Shown one piece after another: positions 32,128 through 42,504 of a stretch of 64,000 nt of DNA. The position numbers were made by a program, and so were the translations under genes. Source of the stretch: Niebla homalea (taxonomy: Eukaryota > Ascomycota > Lecanoromycetes > Lecanorales > Ramalinaceae). The stretch covers positions 1,178,001 to 1,242,000 of the forward strand of contig JAHGAU010000013.1 of the NCBI GenBank assembly GCA_019925105.1. The letters are read 5' to 3'. The first letter of the stretch is position 1, and each line of letters begins with the position of its first letter. Below the pieces are notes generated by a model. That model ran no database searches, was not told where the DNA came from, and was given only the letters and a program-made list of their open reading frames with translations.

Positions 32128-34146
32128 TCAGGTACCCCATTTGAACATATCATTCGTCTTATCGTTAGCCGATGGCCCTAGTATCTTGTCGACTTCTTTC
32201 TCGTCAATCACAGCCCCCTTACCAGAACACTTGGCTTTAGCCTTGAGCTCTTTACATAAATCGTCCATGTCGGCTTCGCCTGACTTGTATTTCTCCGAGT
32301 CTTGGACGCGTTCCCTATAAGCGGTCAGAGAAATTATGCCGTGCACTGCGGGTTCATAAATGGTATACCAAAGCTTGACGCAGGGCAATTGAGTGAATCC
32401 TTGTTTTGCAGAAGGATTCACCTCTTCGACCCCATTCTGTGTGATTTCAATTTCCTTCATGAGATCGTGCTTCGGCTCATGAGCTGGAGCAGTGGTATAG
32501 CCCGTATTGTACGGAGATGTAAAGTCTTGGCCCAGTGGGTAGGCATCATTAAAGAAGTCCTCGAAATTACTGTTGAGGATGTCGTCTTGCGGATCGCGAT
32601 AGTCACCAAAGAGGACCGGATCGAACTGTCCACCATTCTGTTGTGCCAGCCAGTCGATGCCATGGATGTTGGGCGATTTCAAGGTCGTCGACAGATCTAC
32701 GAAAATGTCAGAGTGAAGCACTTCAACCCTTAACAGAAATCATGTTCTGTTTCGCGTCTCCAAAGTCGAAGGGCTAAATCTTACCACCAAAATTATTCTG
32801 CAGCGTCGATTCCTCACTGATGGTGTTAAGTCCTCCGTCACTATTCTTTTGATGCTCTGGTGAATCTGCGGATGGCTCAGGCGTGGTACCGGTAGACGAG
32901 TCAAGGCCACGAGACATTGTTGAGGCGGGCGAATTTGTCATCGAGGCAGACGCCGCTCTAGGGATCTTAGGCGCTTGATTTGCGCCATTTTGGCTGCTGA
33001 AGCTGTTCTGCTTCACGCTTGCATTCGAATTCGAGCTTCCCTTATGGTTCAAGTAGTCGAGTGAATTGGTTCGGCTGACTGACTCCAATACTGAAGGACT
33101 GAAGAGGCCACTGAGGTCATTGAGTTCGCTGTTGAAAGGGTTGAAGCCGCCATTGGCCGATTGCCAGGAGGTAGCATCCGTCGAAGGTGGATTGAATGAG
33201 CCATTCGTGCTTGCCATTGAGCCCGTTGATTTCGACGACTCTTTGCGAGCAGGGGCAGGAGTTGTAGTGGCCGAGGCTGGAGTCTGAGCCTGAGGAGAAG
33301 AGCTCGTCCTAGCAAGAGAGCCATTGTTGAGGAAGCTTCCTGGAAGATCGCCGAATTTGGGAAAAGCAAATGAGAAATCGGCGTTGTTGCCATTCTGATA
33401 TCCTAATTTGGGAGTCGCACTGGCTGGAGATGAATGCGCCGTAGTACTGTTGAGCGATAGCCTCTTGCGGTACTCCTTGAGCTCTACACTGAGCTTGTCG
33501 ACCTGGGCTCGCAGACGTCCATTCTCGTGGTTTGTGGCCTCTGACGCCTTTTCCAGGTCATCGACTTTGGTCTCGAGGTCCTTCAAATGACGCTCTTTGC
33601 GTTCCCGGAATGCTCGCTGTGCGGCTCTATTTTGAGCTTTGCGCTTCTACATGGCAATAGGTCAGATGAAGGCCAAGGGACGGGCGTTCAGACACTTACG
33701 GTGGTGGGCTCTGCAGTCAGTGGCTTCCGTCCTGGCTTCTTTGGCGTCTTGCCATCACCCTCTTGTCTCTTATTCGTCTCTTCATCTCCATCTTCAGAGT
33801 CTACTGAAGCCTTTCTCTTGTCATGCAGATCACCGTCTTCGGCAAGATCGTGGTTGGGAAGGTCCCCAAAGAGCTGTTCGCCTCCATTGTCCCAATCGAG
33901 GTTTCCATCGTCTAGATCGTCGAAGAGGGGACTTTCGTCCTGGTCCGTAATCTGCCCGAAGCCAGCGACGTCTTGATCGGGCGATGTGTACATGCCGTTG
34001 GTCCCATTTTTGAGGTTGGCCATGCCGTTGGTATTTGCTCCCGCGCTCATCGGAGAGGCTCGAGTGTTGGAAGCTAGAGCCGTGCGCAATAGAGACTCTT
34101 GGTCTGCGGACAATGAAAGATCTTGTCCAAAAGCTGTAGCACTCAT
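32128..34146 (-). CDS. AP-1-like bZIP transcription factor (Yap1/Pap1 family)
   Basis: Four exons on minus (34146-33700, 33646-32785, 32696-32369, 32314-32128) give 607 aa. The bZIP basic region (residues about 150-175) is KRKAQNRAAQRAFRERKER with the QxxRR/Q-type signature of the fungal AP-1 family, followed by a leucine zipper (LETKVDDLEKASEATNHENG). Other family marks are FNSELNDLSGLFSPSVLESV, TTPEPSADSPEHQ and IHGIDWLAQQNGGQFDPVLF. The C-terminal redox domain carries the only three Cys of the whole protein, in LPCVKLWERV, MDDLCKELK and AKCSGKG, with spacing 24 and 9 (yeast Yap1: 22 and 9). The n-CRD cysteines of yeast Yap1 (C303, C310, C315) have no counterpart here. The factor controls oxidative-stress genes and is exported by Crm1 through the c-CRD region. 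Start chosen as the only ATG with MSATAFGQDLSLSADQESL. Confidence 0.95.
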
Positions 34147-35247
34147 CCTTCAGATGAGAATGACACGGCGAAGAATAGTGACGAGGAGATATCAACCGGG
34201 TTGAAGTTAGTAGAACGTGGCGTCAGTTGGAAGAAAAAATTAATTGATGTTAGATCTGCGGATAAAGGTCTAGCATCGGATGTACCCCGCCCGTTGATAA
34301 AGGTCGCCAAGGTACAATAACGAATTGAGCGAGGAAGAGGGACCTGAAAGCCTCAAGTGATCGGATTGTGTTGTGAACGATGGAGGGATGGCCAACCTGC
34401 CCGATGTGTTAAGATGTTCGCGGGGCTTAAGCACAGGCCTTCTTCAGAACGACACCCCAATTGCAATCTTCCCACTTCTAGTAGCTATTCGGTGAAGGGT
34501 ACTACTACTGCGGACGAGCAGCACTGCGGTAGGCAAATAGCGATGACGTCTCGAGGTGAGATAGAAGCTGGGAGATATTAGATATTACTATGTCTGGCGG
34601 ATAGAATGTCACACGTGTTGGGATGGGCTCAACCGAATGCTGATTGGATACGTCAGGAAGTCGAATTGCGTGAGCATTAGGCTATGCCACTTACTAGCTA
34701 GATAGAGTGTCTGTTCGATTGAGTCATTTGGCCAAGCTGACCGTGTCCAGGTGCTGCTTTGTTCTGCCAATCGAAGGTCGTGGTGAGAAAGATGGTGGGG
34801 CTGATGATTGCGTAGATTTGTAAGCCGCGAACAGCGTCCTATGAAGACATGCGTCTAGCTCTTACAGGAAGGAATGACGTTTTTGTTTTGATAGATCTGT
34901 GCCGTTATGGGATATTCCGCCCAAGTCCCTAAAAAGTAGTCCTCAATTTGCAATTTGACAGCTTTCGTTACGACGCTGGAGGTCAAGCTATACATGCGAA
35001 GACATTTGATGGCATTCACACCTCATTGAAGAAGTGAAGTGAGGCCTTATTCTTTGAATCCTGACTGCACTTCAGAAATGCTAGCGCCATTGTATTAACC
35101 GAGGTTTTTCCGGCAGCGCGGTATAACACTCCGAGTTCAACTCTTGCATTCACCCATGTTGACCGACATCTTCTCCACCCTCAATCTCGCCTAGCATCCT
35201 TTTACAACCCGCAACTTTCAACGACTTAAGCATAGACTCGGGACAGG
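34147..35247. promoter_or_regulatory. divergent promoter region of AP-1 and the Tudor gene
   Basis: The 1.1 kb separates two divergently transcribed genes. A TGAGTCA word (AP-1/Gcn4 core) lies at 34720-34726. TTACTAG (about 34691) and TTAGTAG (about 34206) are one base off the Yap1 site TTACTAA, so self-regulation is possible but unproven. No coding frame. Confidence 0.45.
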
Positions 35248-36354
35248 ATGAGTGTTGACATAACCTCAATGGAGGAGGAGCTGAGAGAATGGAAGGCGCA
35301 CGTATGCATAGGCCCCAAACAACTTCATCATACAAATGCTTACGCCGACTATCTTGTCAGCTCGAGAAGGTTCAAATATCTTTACAAGACGATCCAGAGA
35401 ATGCAAGCCTACTGAGCGTCAAATCCGAAATAGAGGAGTTCATTTCCCTCAACGAAGTAGAAGTCGCACAGCTGAAGTCCACTTCAGCTCTAGCATCAAA
35501 GGCACCTCAGAACCCTGCAAGTCCGCCGCCAACCCGAGAAAAATGGTCGAAAGAGAAGCATCCCGCCTATCAAGCAGGCTACAGGCCCCCCGTACCGCTG
35601 CAGAGTCCCGTGGTTGAAGAGCCCGAGAAAGCAGTGACCTTTGCCGTGAATGATGATGTTATGGCAAAATGGAAGAGTGGGGATAAATCTTTCTACGCAG
35701 CACGCATCACTGAGATGACTGGCTCATCCGCCAGACCAATCTACAATGTTAAATTCCGAGATTACCCCAATACCGAAACACTTTTTGCCCACGACATCAA
35801 ACCCATGTCCAACGATTCAAAGAAACGCAAGGCTGATGGAGCGCCAGTCAAAGCCCATACCAATCCGACGAGCTCAACGCCTACAGCAAGTTCTGGTGTC
35901 ATATCCGCTGCCGCCGATATTGATCCCACCCTGGCTAGTCAAGCCAGGAAGGAGCCGAGCAAAGTCAGCGATGGTCCTACACGCCCTGCAAAGGTTCCGC
36001 GGAAGTTCAAGCCCAATAAGGAACTGGAAGCGACCAAGAGCAGCTGGCAGACTTTCAATGCCAAGGGAGGCAAGCTTGCAAAGCTCCCGAAGAAGGACAG
36101 CATGTTCAGAACGCCTGATGGGGTCAACGCAAGAGGTACGTACATGTTCTGTTCTGATGACCTTTTGCCCAAACTCGTCCGGCACGACTAGGCATGGAGA
36201 CGTTGTGCGAAAGTTTCCCACGATCTTTACGAAGCGCACAAATTTTGACTGACCAATCCTCCCAGTTGGCTTCACTGGGTCCGGGCAGGAGATGCGCAAA
36301 GACCCCAGCCGCAGCAGGCATATCTATCAAAAGGTTGGAGATGATGAGATTTGA
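35248..36354 (+). CDS. SMN/SPF30-like Tudor-domain splicing factor
   Basis: Three exons (35248-35301, 35361-36135, 36266-36354) give 305 aa. The N-terminus is MSVDITSMEEELREWKAHLE followed by a helical region (SLLSVKSEIEEFISLNEVEV). A Tudor domain at about residues 111-172 reads VNDDVMAKWKSGDKSFYAAR and continues IYNVKFRDYPNTETLFAHDI. The C-terminal part is Lys/Pro-rich (NLS-like KKRKADGAPVK) and has the SMNDC1-type end SWQTFNAKGGKLAKLPKKDS MFR (written in two parts), then GFTGSGQEMRKDPSRSRH. SPF30 binds dimethyl-arginine on Sm proteins and joins U4/U6-U5 snRNP to the prespliceosome. All junctions are in frame. Nuclear protein by family. Confidence 0.88.
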
Positions 36355-37498
36355 TGGATTTGAATGGTCGCCAAAAAGCTGCTTTGCGTATCGGAGTGGT
36401 CAAGACTAGGAATACTTTTGGCTTTACACTACGACTTCTAGAACATTAATGTCGAGCAGCAAATTTTGGCTGACCGTGATGCTAAGGTATCATGCGGAAT
36501 AGAGCATGCGGTATCAATGCTAACATTAGTTTGGGGGCCAGCTACCTCACGAAGATCAAGCTCTGAAATGGACTGCTCGGGCTGCACATTTTTTAGCTAG
36601 GGGTCATCATCGACTGGCTTCAGGTACTCATCTTTTTTCCATCACCTTGACCTCATTACTCGTCCTCCGCCTTGGTCGAAGACGCTACATGTGCTGATTG
36701 TTCTGCCCTGTTCAGCGCTCGTCAATGACGTTTTGTTCTACAGACACGCTTTTCGCTTGCTCCTGTGCTGAAGACTGCTTGTTCGCGATTACGCGACGGT
36801 CAAGCTGGGACAAGAGGTCCGCAATGCTGAAGTGCTAAACATACACAGATCAATCCAAACCATCTGCTCCTTCACCGAGAGTGAGGACGATTTGCTGCAG
36901 ATGCGAGTTTGCCAACCCTCAAACTTCGAGGCGGGAGTTGAATGCGATTGATTGTGAGCCCATTTACGTGTTTTCATCATTGCATTGCACCGAAAGCCTA
37001 TCCTATGCGCGCAATACCAGGGATATCGTCATGGTGCGCGCGACTGCGGCAGTACGAGGCTTTTCGCCCGACGGTACGTATTTTGCGCCTTGCGCCCACC
37101 CAGAAAGAATCCTTTTCGGACGATTTGGGACGAATCCTGCTCCAAAGTTTTGGATCAAATATGTCTCTTTGTCCGACAAACCGAAGACAGTGTGGATTTG
37201 GCCTCGATCGGAGCCTACATCCGCCATCGTCTCAGCCAATTAGCAAAGCACGTACCTGCAGTATAGAGGAAAAGTCTTGTCAGAATGTGCCAGCCCACCT
37301 GGAGCCCAGAGATATGCGTGAAATGTCAGGAGCACCAACTTAGACTCCTCCACAGCCGCCAGTTCAATGCGTGTTAAAAGCACCTTCAATCGCCGTATCC
37401 ACCTGTTTTCATCTGACTGTCTCTTTTAGCGTTCCGGCCATCACAAACACCCCCCTTTCGCCTGCGTCACACAACCTCTCTGGACGGGCAAACGTTCG
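36355..37498. other. intergenic stretch
   Basis: Contains several short frames in three frames around 36880-37340 with no family features. No repeats apart from a CT-rich tract before 37499. Nothing that I can call. Confidence 0.5.
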
Positions 37499-38247
37499 AT
37501 GGCGCCGTTAATCACGACGTGTTGGCCAGGCGTGCTTCTGTCCCTGCTCTTACTCACATCTACAATTCTCGCAGTCCCATTCAATCCTCTTCACGAGATC
37601 ACCAGGCGGCAGACTAATAACACGCTCACTCATGGCAACGACGGCGATCCAGGTGAATATTGTCAGTCCGTCGAAGAGCTCCCCCAGCCGCGGGACGACA
37701 TAACCGCTATCGATATACCGATCTTCGGCATCCTCACCGTAAGCTATGACCGCCCCTAATCGTTTCTTTCCTACTCGCACACACACACGCACACACACAC
37801 ACTGACCATGAACAACCATTGCAGCTCGAGGGCTACGAGCTCCACCGCGAAGAAACCGTCTGCGGCGACGTCTACCTCATCGGCAAGACTTTCCACCTCA
37901 CCCACTGCCAGGGCTCCCTCAAGAACTCCGAAGTCGTCCACTGCAAGATCGACTACAGCTACGTCTTCACCGGGGAACTCGACCTCTTCGAGAAGGATAC
38001 CAACGACCCCAACATCAAGGAGCTCTGGTTCCACGTCGACGGCCGCTCGTTCCGCAAGTCGTACACGTGGGATCACAAGCTGTTCGATTTCTCGGTCAAG
38101 GGGAATTTGGGGACGGGATTTGGGGTGGGGACGGGTGGGATTGGGATCGGGAATTTGACGGTGGGTGAGACTGATGGGACGGCATTGCCGACGCATCCCG
38201 TGCCGGCCGGGAATGCTGGGACGTCGGGCACGGTGGCGACGACCTGA
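37499..38247 (+). CDS. small secreted protein of unknown function
   Basis: Two exons (37499-37738, 37825-38247; the intron holds a (CA)n run) give 220 aa. The first 24 residues form a clear signal peptide with a hydrophobic core (WPGVLLSLLLLTSTILAV), followed by a dibasic ITRRQT that could be a Kex2 site. The mature part has four Cys (GEYCQSV, TVCGDVY, THCQGSL, VHCKIDY), suggesting two disulfides. The C-terminal half is rich in Gly (GTGFGVGTGGIGIGN) and Thr, with no GPI-like hydrophobic end. I do not recognise a family. It could be a cell-wall or effector-like protein, but nothing in the sequence proves either. Convergent with the Hal2 gene downstream. Confidence 0.7.
37785..37802. repeat. 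(CA)n microsatellite in an intron
   Basis: Lies inside the single intron of the secreted-protein gene, just upstream of its CTGAC branch site. Confidence 0.85.
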
Positions 38248-39548
38248 GGTTTTTGAAAGATGGGGGAAGGAAATGTAACGGCGGATGTCAAGCATTATGG
38301 CGCGGCAGCAGTCATTGACCGGCAATTTCCACTGGGGAGCTTGCCTAGTACAATGTCATCGATACAGATGCCGATGCGATTCAGAGTTTTGACACGCCAA
38401 CTACGGTTCGAGGTGCATGCAGTTTTTGTCATTCTCTGTCTTTTCAAGGCTGTGCTTTAGAGGCGGCTCGCCTGCCTGACTATAGCTCCACTTTGGACAG
38501 CTGCAAACCACCTAAGTGACATCTCCAACACTCCACGAAATCGTCAACAATTCAATCAGGCACACGAGATCCCGGACACCGACAACCAAAATCCTGGGCT
38601 CCTTGCGGTGCAGCTAGACAATTTCCCGCATGAGACCTCAACTTTTGAAGCTGGGAGATTATTACATGAGTGACGATTATCCATCAACCGGTGCCGCTTC
38701 CTCGTCATCTACGAATGTTTCATCATCTTCAGAAGACAACATCCCATGTACATGACATCCCCATTGTCCTCTCCTCTCTCATCTACCCCAAAGCACGTAC
38801 GCCTGCGTGAAATCAAGCAAAAAAGCGATCCGGCACTCATATCCCTTCACCGGAACAATCCGCTCTACGACGGACCCCTCTTGTCGTTTCATTTCATTTG
38901 CCTATCATGTCCCCCTCTCTCCTACTCCCCTCACACCTCACCTTCCTACAACCCCACTGCCCATGCTCTCTATAACCCATTGCTCACCGCATAAACTTTA
39001 CTCTTCCCCTCCCCCTTTTCCCCCCTTTTTCTGCCTCCATCATCATCCATGATCCATATAAACCACTGATCGGCCAGTAATGTCTTACACCTCCTCCCCA
39101 TACCCAGCGATCCTCGGAGCCCCTCTGCTTCCGGCGGGCCTGCTCGCTATTCTGGGAACTTGGGGGGGTTAGCGAGGACGGAGGTCTCGTGCTGTGGTGT
39201 TGGTGGAGTATGTGCTGACGCGCGAGAGAGAGTGGGAGGGGTTGATCGGGGAAAGGGGGAGCGGGAGGGGGCCAAGGGAGGTGGGAGATCTTTGGGGGGT
39301 GGGTGGGGAAAGATGGAGGGAGGGGGGTTGCTGTGCGAGAGGGCGGGGCTAGCTAAGGGGAAAGAAGAGAGGAAGCAAAGGGAGAGGGATTGATGATTCT
39401 GGTGCTGTGGAGCGTTGAAAGGGGGGCTATAAAAAGTCAAGGTCTCGATGTGGGGAGTGGGTGGGTTGTAATACTTAGTTGAGTTGTGAGAATTCAAGAT
39501 TGGAAAGCAAAGAGTCAAAGTCACTGCGATGTTGTTGGAGATTCTATT
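38248..39548. other. convergent intergenic stretch with G-rich tract
   Basis: No credible gene. The plus strand of about 39155-39370 is very rich in G runs of three to six bases (for example GGGGGGTGGGTGGGG), which could form G-quadruplexes near the 3' end of the Hal2 gene. The rest is unremarkable. Confidence 0.55.
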
Positions 39549-40889
39549 TTATTTCGTGGGCTGTCCCCCATCTTTCTTGCCCTCCAAGACCTCCCTGACG
39601 GCCTTGATGACCACATCATGCACCCCTTTCGGAGCGGCGACCACCCCAACATTGCCCTCCAACCTCCGCCCCCTCCCAAAATCCAACCGCTTACCTTGCG
39701 TATCCGTCACCACTCCGGCCGCCTCCCGCACGATCAAGTCGCCGGCGGCATGATCCCAGATCTTCTCCACATAGCCCTTCCCCGGCACCGGCAGCCTTAG
39801 ATAGATATCCCCAGCCCCGCGGGCGATACTCCCGTATTTGGCTTGCGAATCCATTCGCACGGATTGACTAAGGGGAATGTGGAGGAGGGCGGCGACGGCG
39901 GAGGCGTGCGAGTGCGAGGAGTGGGCTGCTTCGACGGATTCGCAGAAAGTGGCGTTTGGTAGATTGTCCGGTTGGAGTTCGGTCATGTGGATGCTCTTGA
40001 CCCCTCTCTCGTCGGCTGCTTGCGGCGTTGAGGAAGTATTATGGGTGAGAGGGCGGGACGTCGCGCCCCCGCCAGATGTGGCTGCGAATAGGACACCGGT
40101 ACTGGGGTCTTCGGGATCGGGTGCGGATGTGGGGAGGGGTGCGGTGTCTGAGAGGGGGAGGTTGGGACACCCCAGCACACCCACTTTGACGTCGCCGTCT
40201 TCGATCAGGGCGAGGCAGACTGCGTATTGGCCTCCCCTCAGGAACCCCTTGGTGCCGTCGATGGGATCAAGAGCCCAGACGCGGCCAGAGGGACCACCGG
40301 GGGATTTGCCCATATCGAGTAGGGAGAGTAATTGAGATTCATCTTTTATGCTGCCGCCTAATTGGGATTCTTCTTCGGGTGATAAGGAAACGGAGGAGAC
40401 TAGGAAGAAGATTTCGGAGGTCAAGGTGGGGTTCGAGGCGAGGCCGGCCGATTCCTCCTCGGCAATTATGGCGTCGTTGGGAAAGGCGTGGCGGAGAGAG
40501 GAGATTATCAGAGCTTGGGCGCCGAAGTCGCCGATGGTAACGGGCGAGGTGTCGGTTTTGGATAGGGTTCCTTTGGTGGAGGAGGTGAAGACTCGGCGGG
40601 TGAGGAGGGTGGCGCGGGAGACAGTCAGAAGTGCGTGAGCGAGTTCGGCCTGGTAGGACATATCGGAAGGCTGTGAGGAGGAAGTAAAGTAGCGGGGAAG
40701 GTGGGAATGTTGGTTGAAGGCCAGAGAGGCCGAGGAGCAGGTAGGTGGGGTTTTGAAGTGGGACGTCAGCGCATTCAGGCGTGAAAGGATAGAAGGGCGC
40801 GAGGCCAGGATGACGGTGGAAGTGAGGATGAGGGCGGAGAGGAACTTAATAGGGATGTTTGGCGCTTGGGCAATGTGTAGAGTTAGCAT
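39549..40889 (-). CDS. MET22: 3'(2'),5'-bisphosphate nucleotidase (Hal2/Met22)
   Basis: Single exon, 446 aa. The enzyme hydrolyses 3'-phosphoadenosine 5'-phosphate (PAP) to AMP, relieving inhibition of sulfotransferases and RNases; the family is magnesium-dependent and blocked by lithium and sodium. Metal-binding marks are IIAEEESAG, WALDPIDGTKGFLRGGQYA (the lithium-sensitive phosphatase signature DPIDGT) and KIWDHAAGDLIVREAAG. The substrate side has SVRMDSQAKYGSIARGAGD. The canonical start of this family is MSYQAELAHALL, at Met77 here. The 76 residues before it are an extra, with a hydrophobic stretch (IKFLSALILTSTVILAS) and an Arg/Ser-rich end (RYFTSSSQPS) that looks like a mitochondrial presequence cleavage region. 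A perfect Gcn4 site lies about 155 bp upstream. Confidence 0.95.
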   Translation of the reverse strand: MLTLHIAQAPNIPIKFLSALILTSTVILASRPSILSRLNALTSHFKTPPTCSSASLAFNQHSHLPRYFTSSSQPSDMSYQAELAHALLTVSRATLLTRRVFTSSTKGTLSKTDTSPVTIGDFGAQALIISSLRHAFPNDAIIAEEESAGLASNPTLTSEIFFLVSSVSLSPEEESQLGGSIKDESQLLSLLDMGKSPGGPSGRVWALDPIDGTKGFLRGGQYAVCLALIEDGDVKVGVLGCPNLPLSDTAPLPTSAPDPEDPSTGVLFAATSGGGATSRPLTHNTSSTPQAADERGVKSIHMTELQPDNLPNATFCESVEAAHSSHSHASAVAALLHIPLSQSVRMDSQAKYGSIARGAGDIYLRLPVPGKGYVEKIWDHAAGDLIVREAAGVVTDTQGKRLDFGRGRRLEGNVGVVAAPKGVHDVVIKAVREVLEGKKDGGQPTK

Positions 40890-42504
40890 TCAATGATTAA
40901 TGTTGTTGTTTGTGAATGTTTAGCTGTGTGTCTGGATTGTGATAGGCTCCTTCTATAGGCTCCGAATGATTGGACGGCAAAAGGTCACAGAAGTACGGAA
41001 CGCATCCGCCGGTCGAGCCAGGTGGGCCTGTTTGCTTGATGACTGATGACTCATCAGTGATGAGGAGTCAGGAGACGCATTGATCAAACCAGGCCACGGC
41101 ATTTTGGCGGGTGCCTGCGGCGTGGGGCATTTTTTGGTTCCTGTGCTTTTAGCCGGATCTGTAGGGCAGTGCGGCGTTGAGCAACTTTGTTCAAGTCGCA
41201 GGCCGTGGGCCAGCATTATTTACTCCGTACTGTTGACTCGTTGAATATCCTCGGTCTCACCAAACGAGGGTCTGAGAGCCGCCAGAACAGAAGTGAATGG
41301 ACCGAACTGAAAACGAATCTTGGAACAATCCAGGAACCTCTCAGGTACCAGATCACAAATTGTGACAACATGAGGGAATCTGGAAGAGCCTTCTCCCCAT
41401 CAGTTGCTACGTTGCTGCATTGCTACCCTTGGGTCAGACTATCAATCATAATGTAATCTACGACTTCTCATTCGACTTTCATCCTCCTGCTCTGCTTGCG
41501 ATTGCAGCTGAATGATAACAAATCAGATGACCAGTCTCGTCAGACTAGTGCTGCTGTCACACAGGGGGAGACGTTCGCCCTAGTGATATAGCAGCAGATC
41601 TAGACGATTGTGTACCTTAGGCGTTTCATTTGTGCGGAGAAAAACGGAGAGCCAGCAAATGATAATGAGCCTAGGCGTGAAGGGAACTTAGTTCTAGGGG
41701 GTAGGGAGTTTAGGGGGTAGGGAGTAGGGACAGAGAATCAGAGATAGAAGAATAGTCGGCAAAAGAGAACTTATCAGGACTAACCTGTTTAACTCTAGCT
41801 TCAGTCCCGTCTTTCGGTCGATCAATGGTCATGCTCTCATCTCTGATGTTCAATTGTCCATCCAGAGTCAGGTCAGTGGGATTAAGATACACATGGTCGA
41901 TGCATGTCGTCTGCCCGTATCATCTCCCACTTTTTCTCTTCTTCCTATTCATCCTCCAATTCATTCCTGCAACACTCTCACTCAACATTAAATCCATTCG
42001 ACCTTGACTTTGTAACCAGAATGGCCTTGATACATTAAGGCAAAAGCTTAGACCCTTCTTGATGACTCCACTCCAGTCGAGTCACCCTCCATACTGCACA
42101 TGCGGTTTTGCCATCATGGAATCCTAACCGATCGCCAATAACGCTTCCAAGCGGTTTCGGCACTTTGCAACCCCAGCTGGGCAGCCTGATCACTCTGGCG
42201 CCAGCCTTGTGCTCATCGACTTGCAAACGTCCACCAGGCACCAACCTGACCCCACATCACGCAAGTCTTAAGGCGTGGTTCTCCTTCCGATACCTGGGGT
42301 CCCCTCCACAATGGATCCATAGTGTCGAATCATCAACCAGCATCTACTTCCTGTCAAATTGCCCCTGCTACCTGCCTTCGAGCGCACCGCACGGGGAGCT
42401 CGGGACGGCACCCCACCAGCGCTATCGTGACAATGTAAAACCACTCCTCCGATAGCATTCGTGAGACTTTCTGCAATATATTCCATACCTGCTACGCCCC
42501 CACC
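40890..42504. other. intergenic stretch between Hal2 and Atg13
   Basis: Divergent genes, so both promoters are here. It holds the Gcn4 site at 41046-41054 and a short GGGGGTAGGGAGT direct repeat at about 41696-41728. No other supportable features. Confidence 0.5.
41046..41054 (-). promoter_or_regulatory. Gcn4/CPC1 binding site
   Basis: ATGACTCAT is the perfect 9-bp consensus of Gcn4/CPC1. It lies about 155 bp upstream of the Hal2/Met22 ATG at 40889, and is embedded in the near-palindrome TGATGACTCATCA. Yeast MET22 responds to amino-acid starvation, which fits. Confidence 0.6.
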
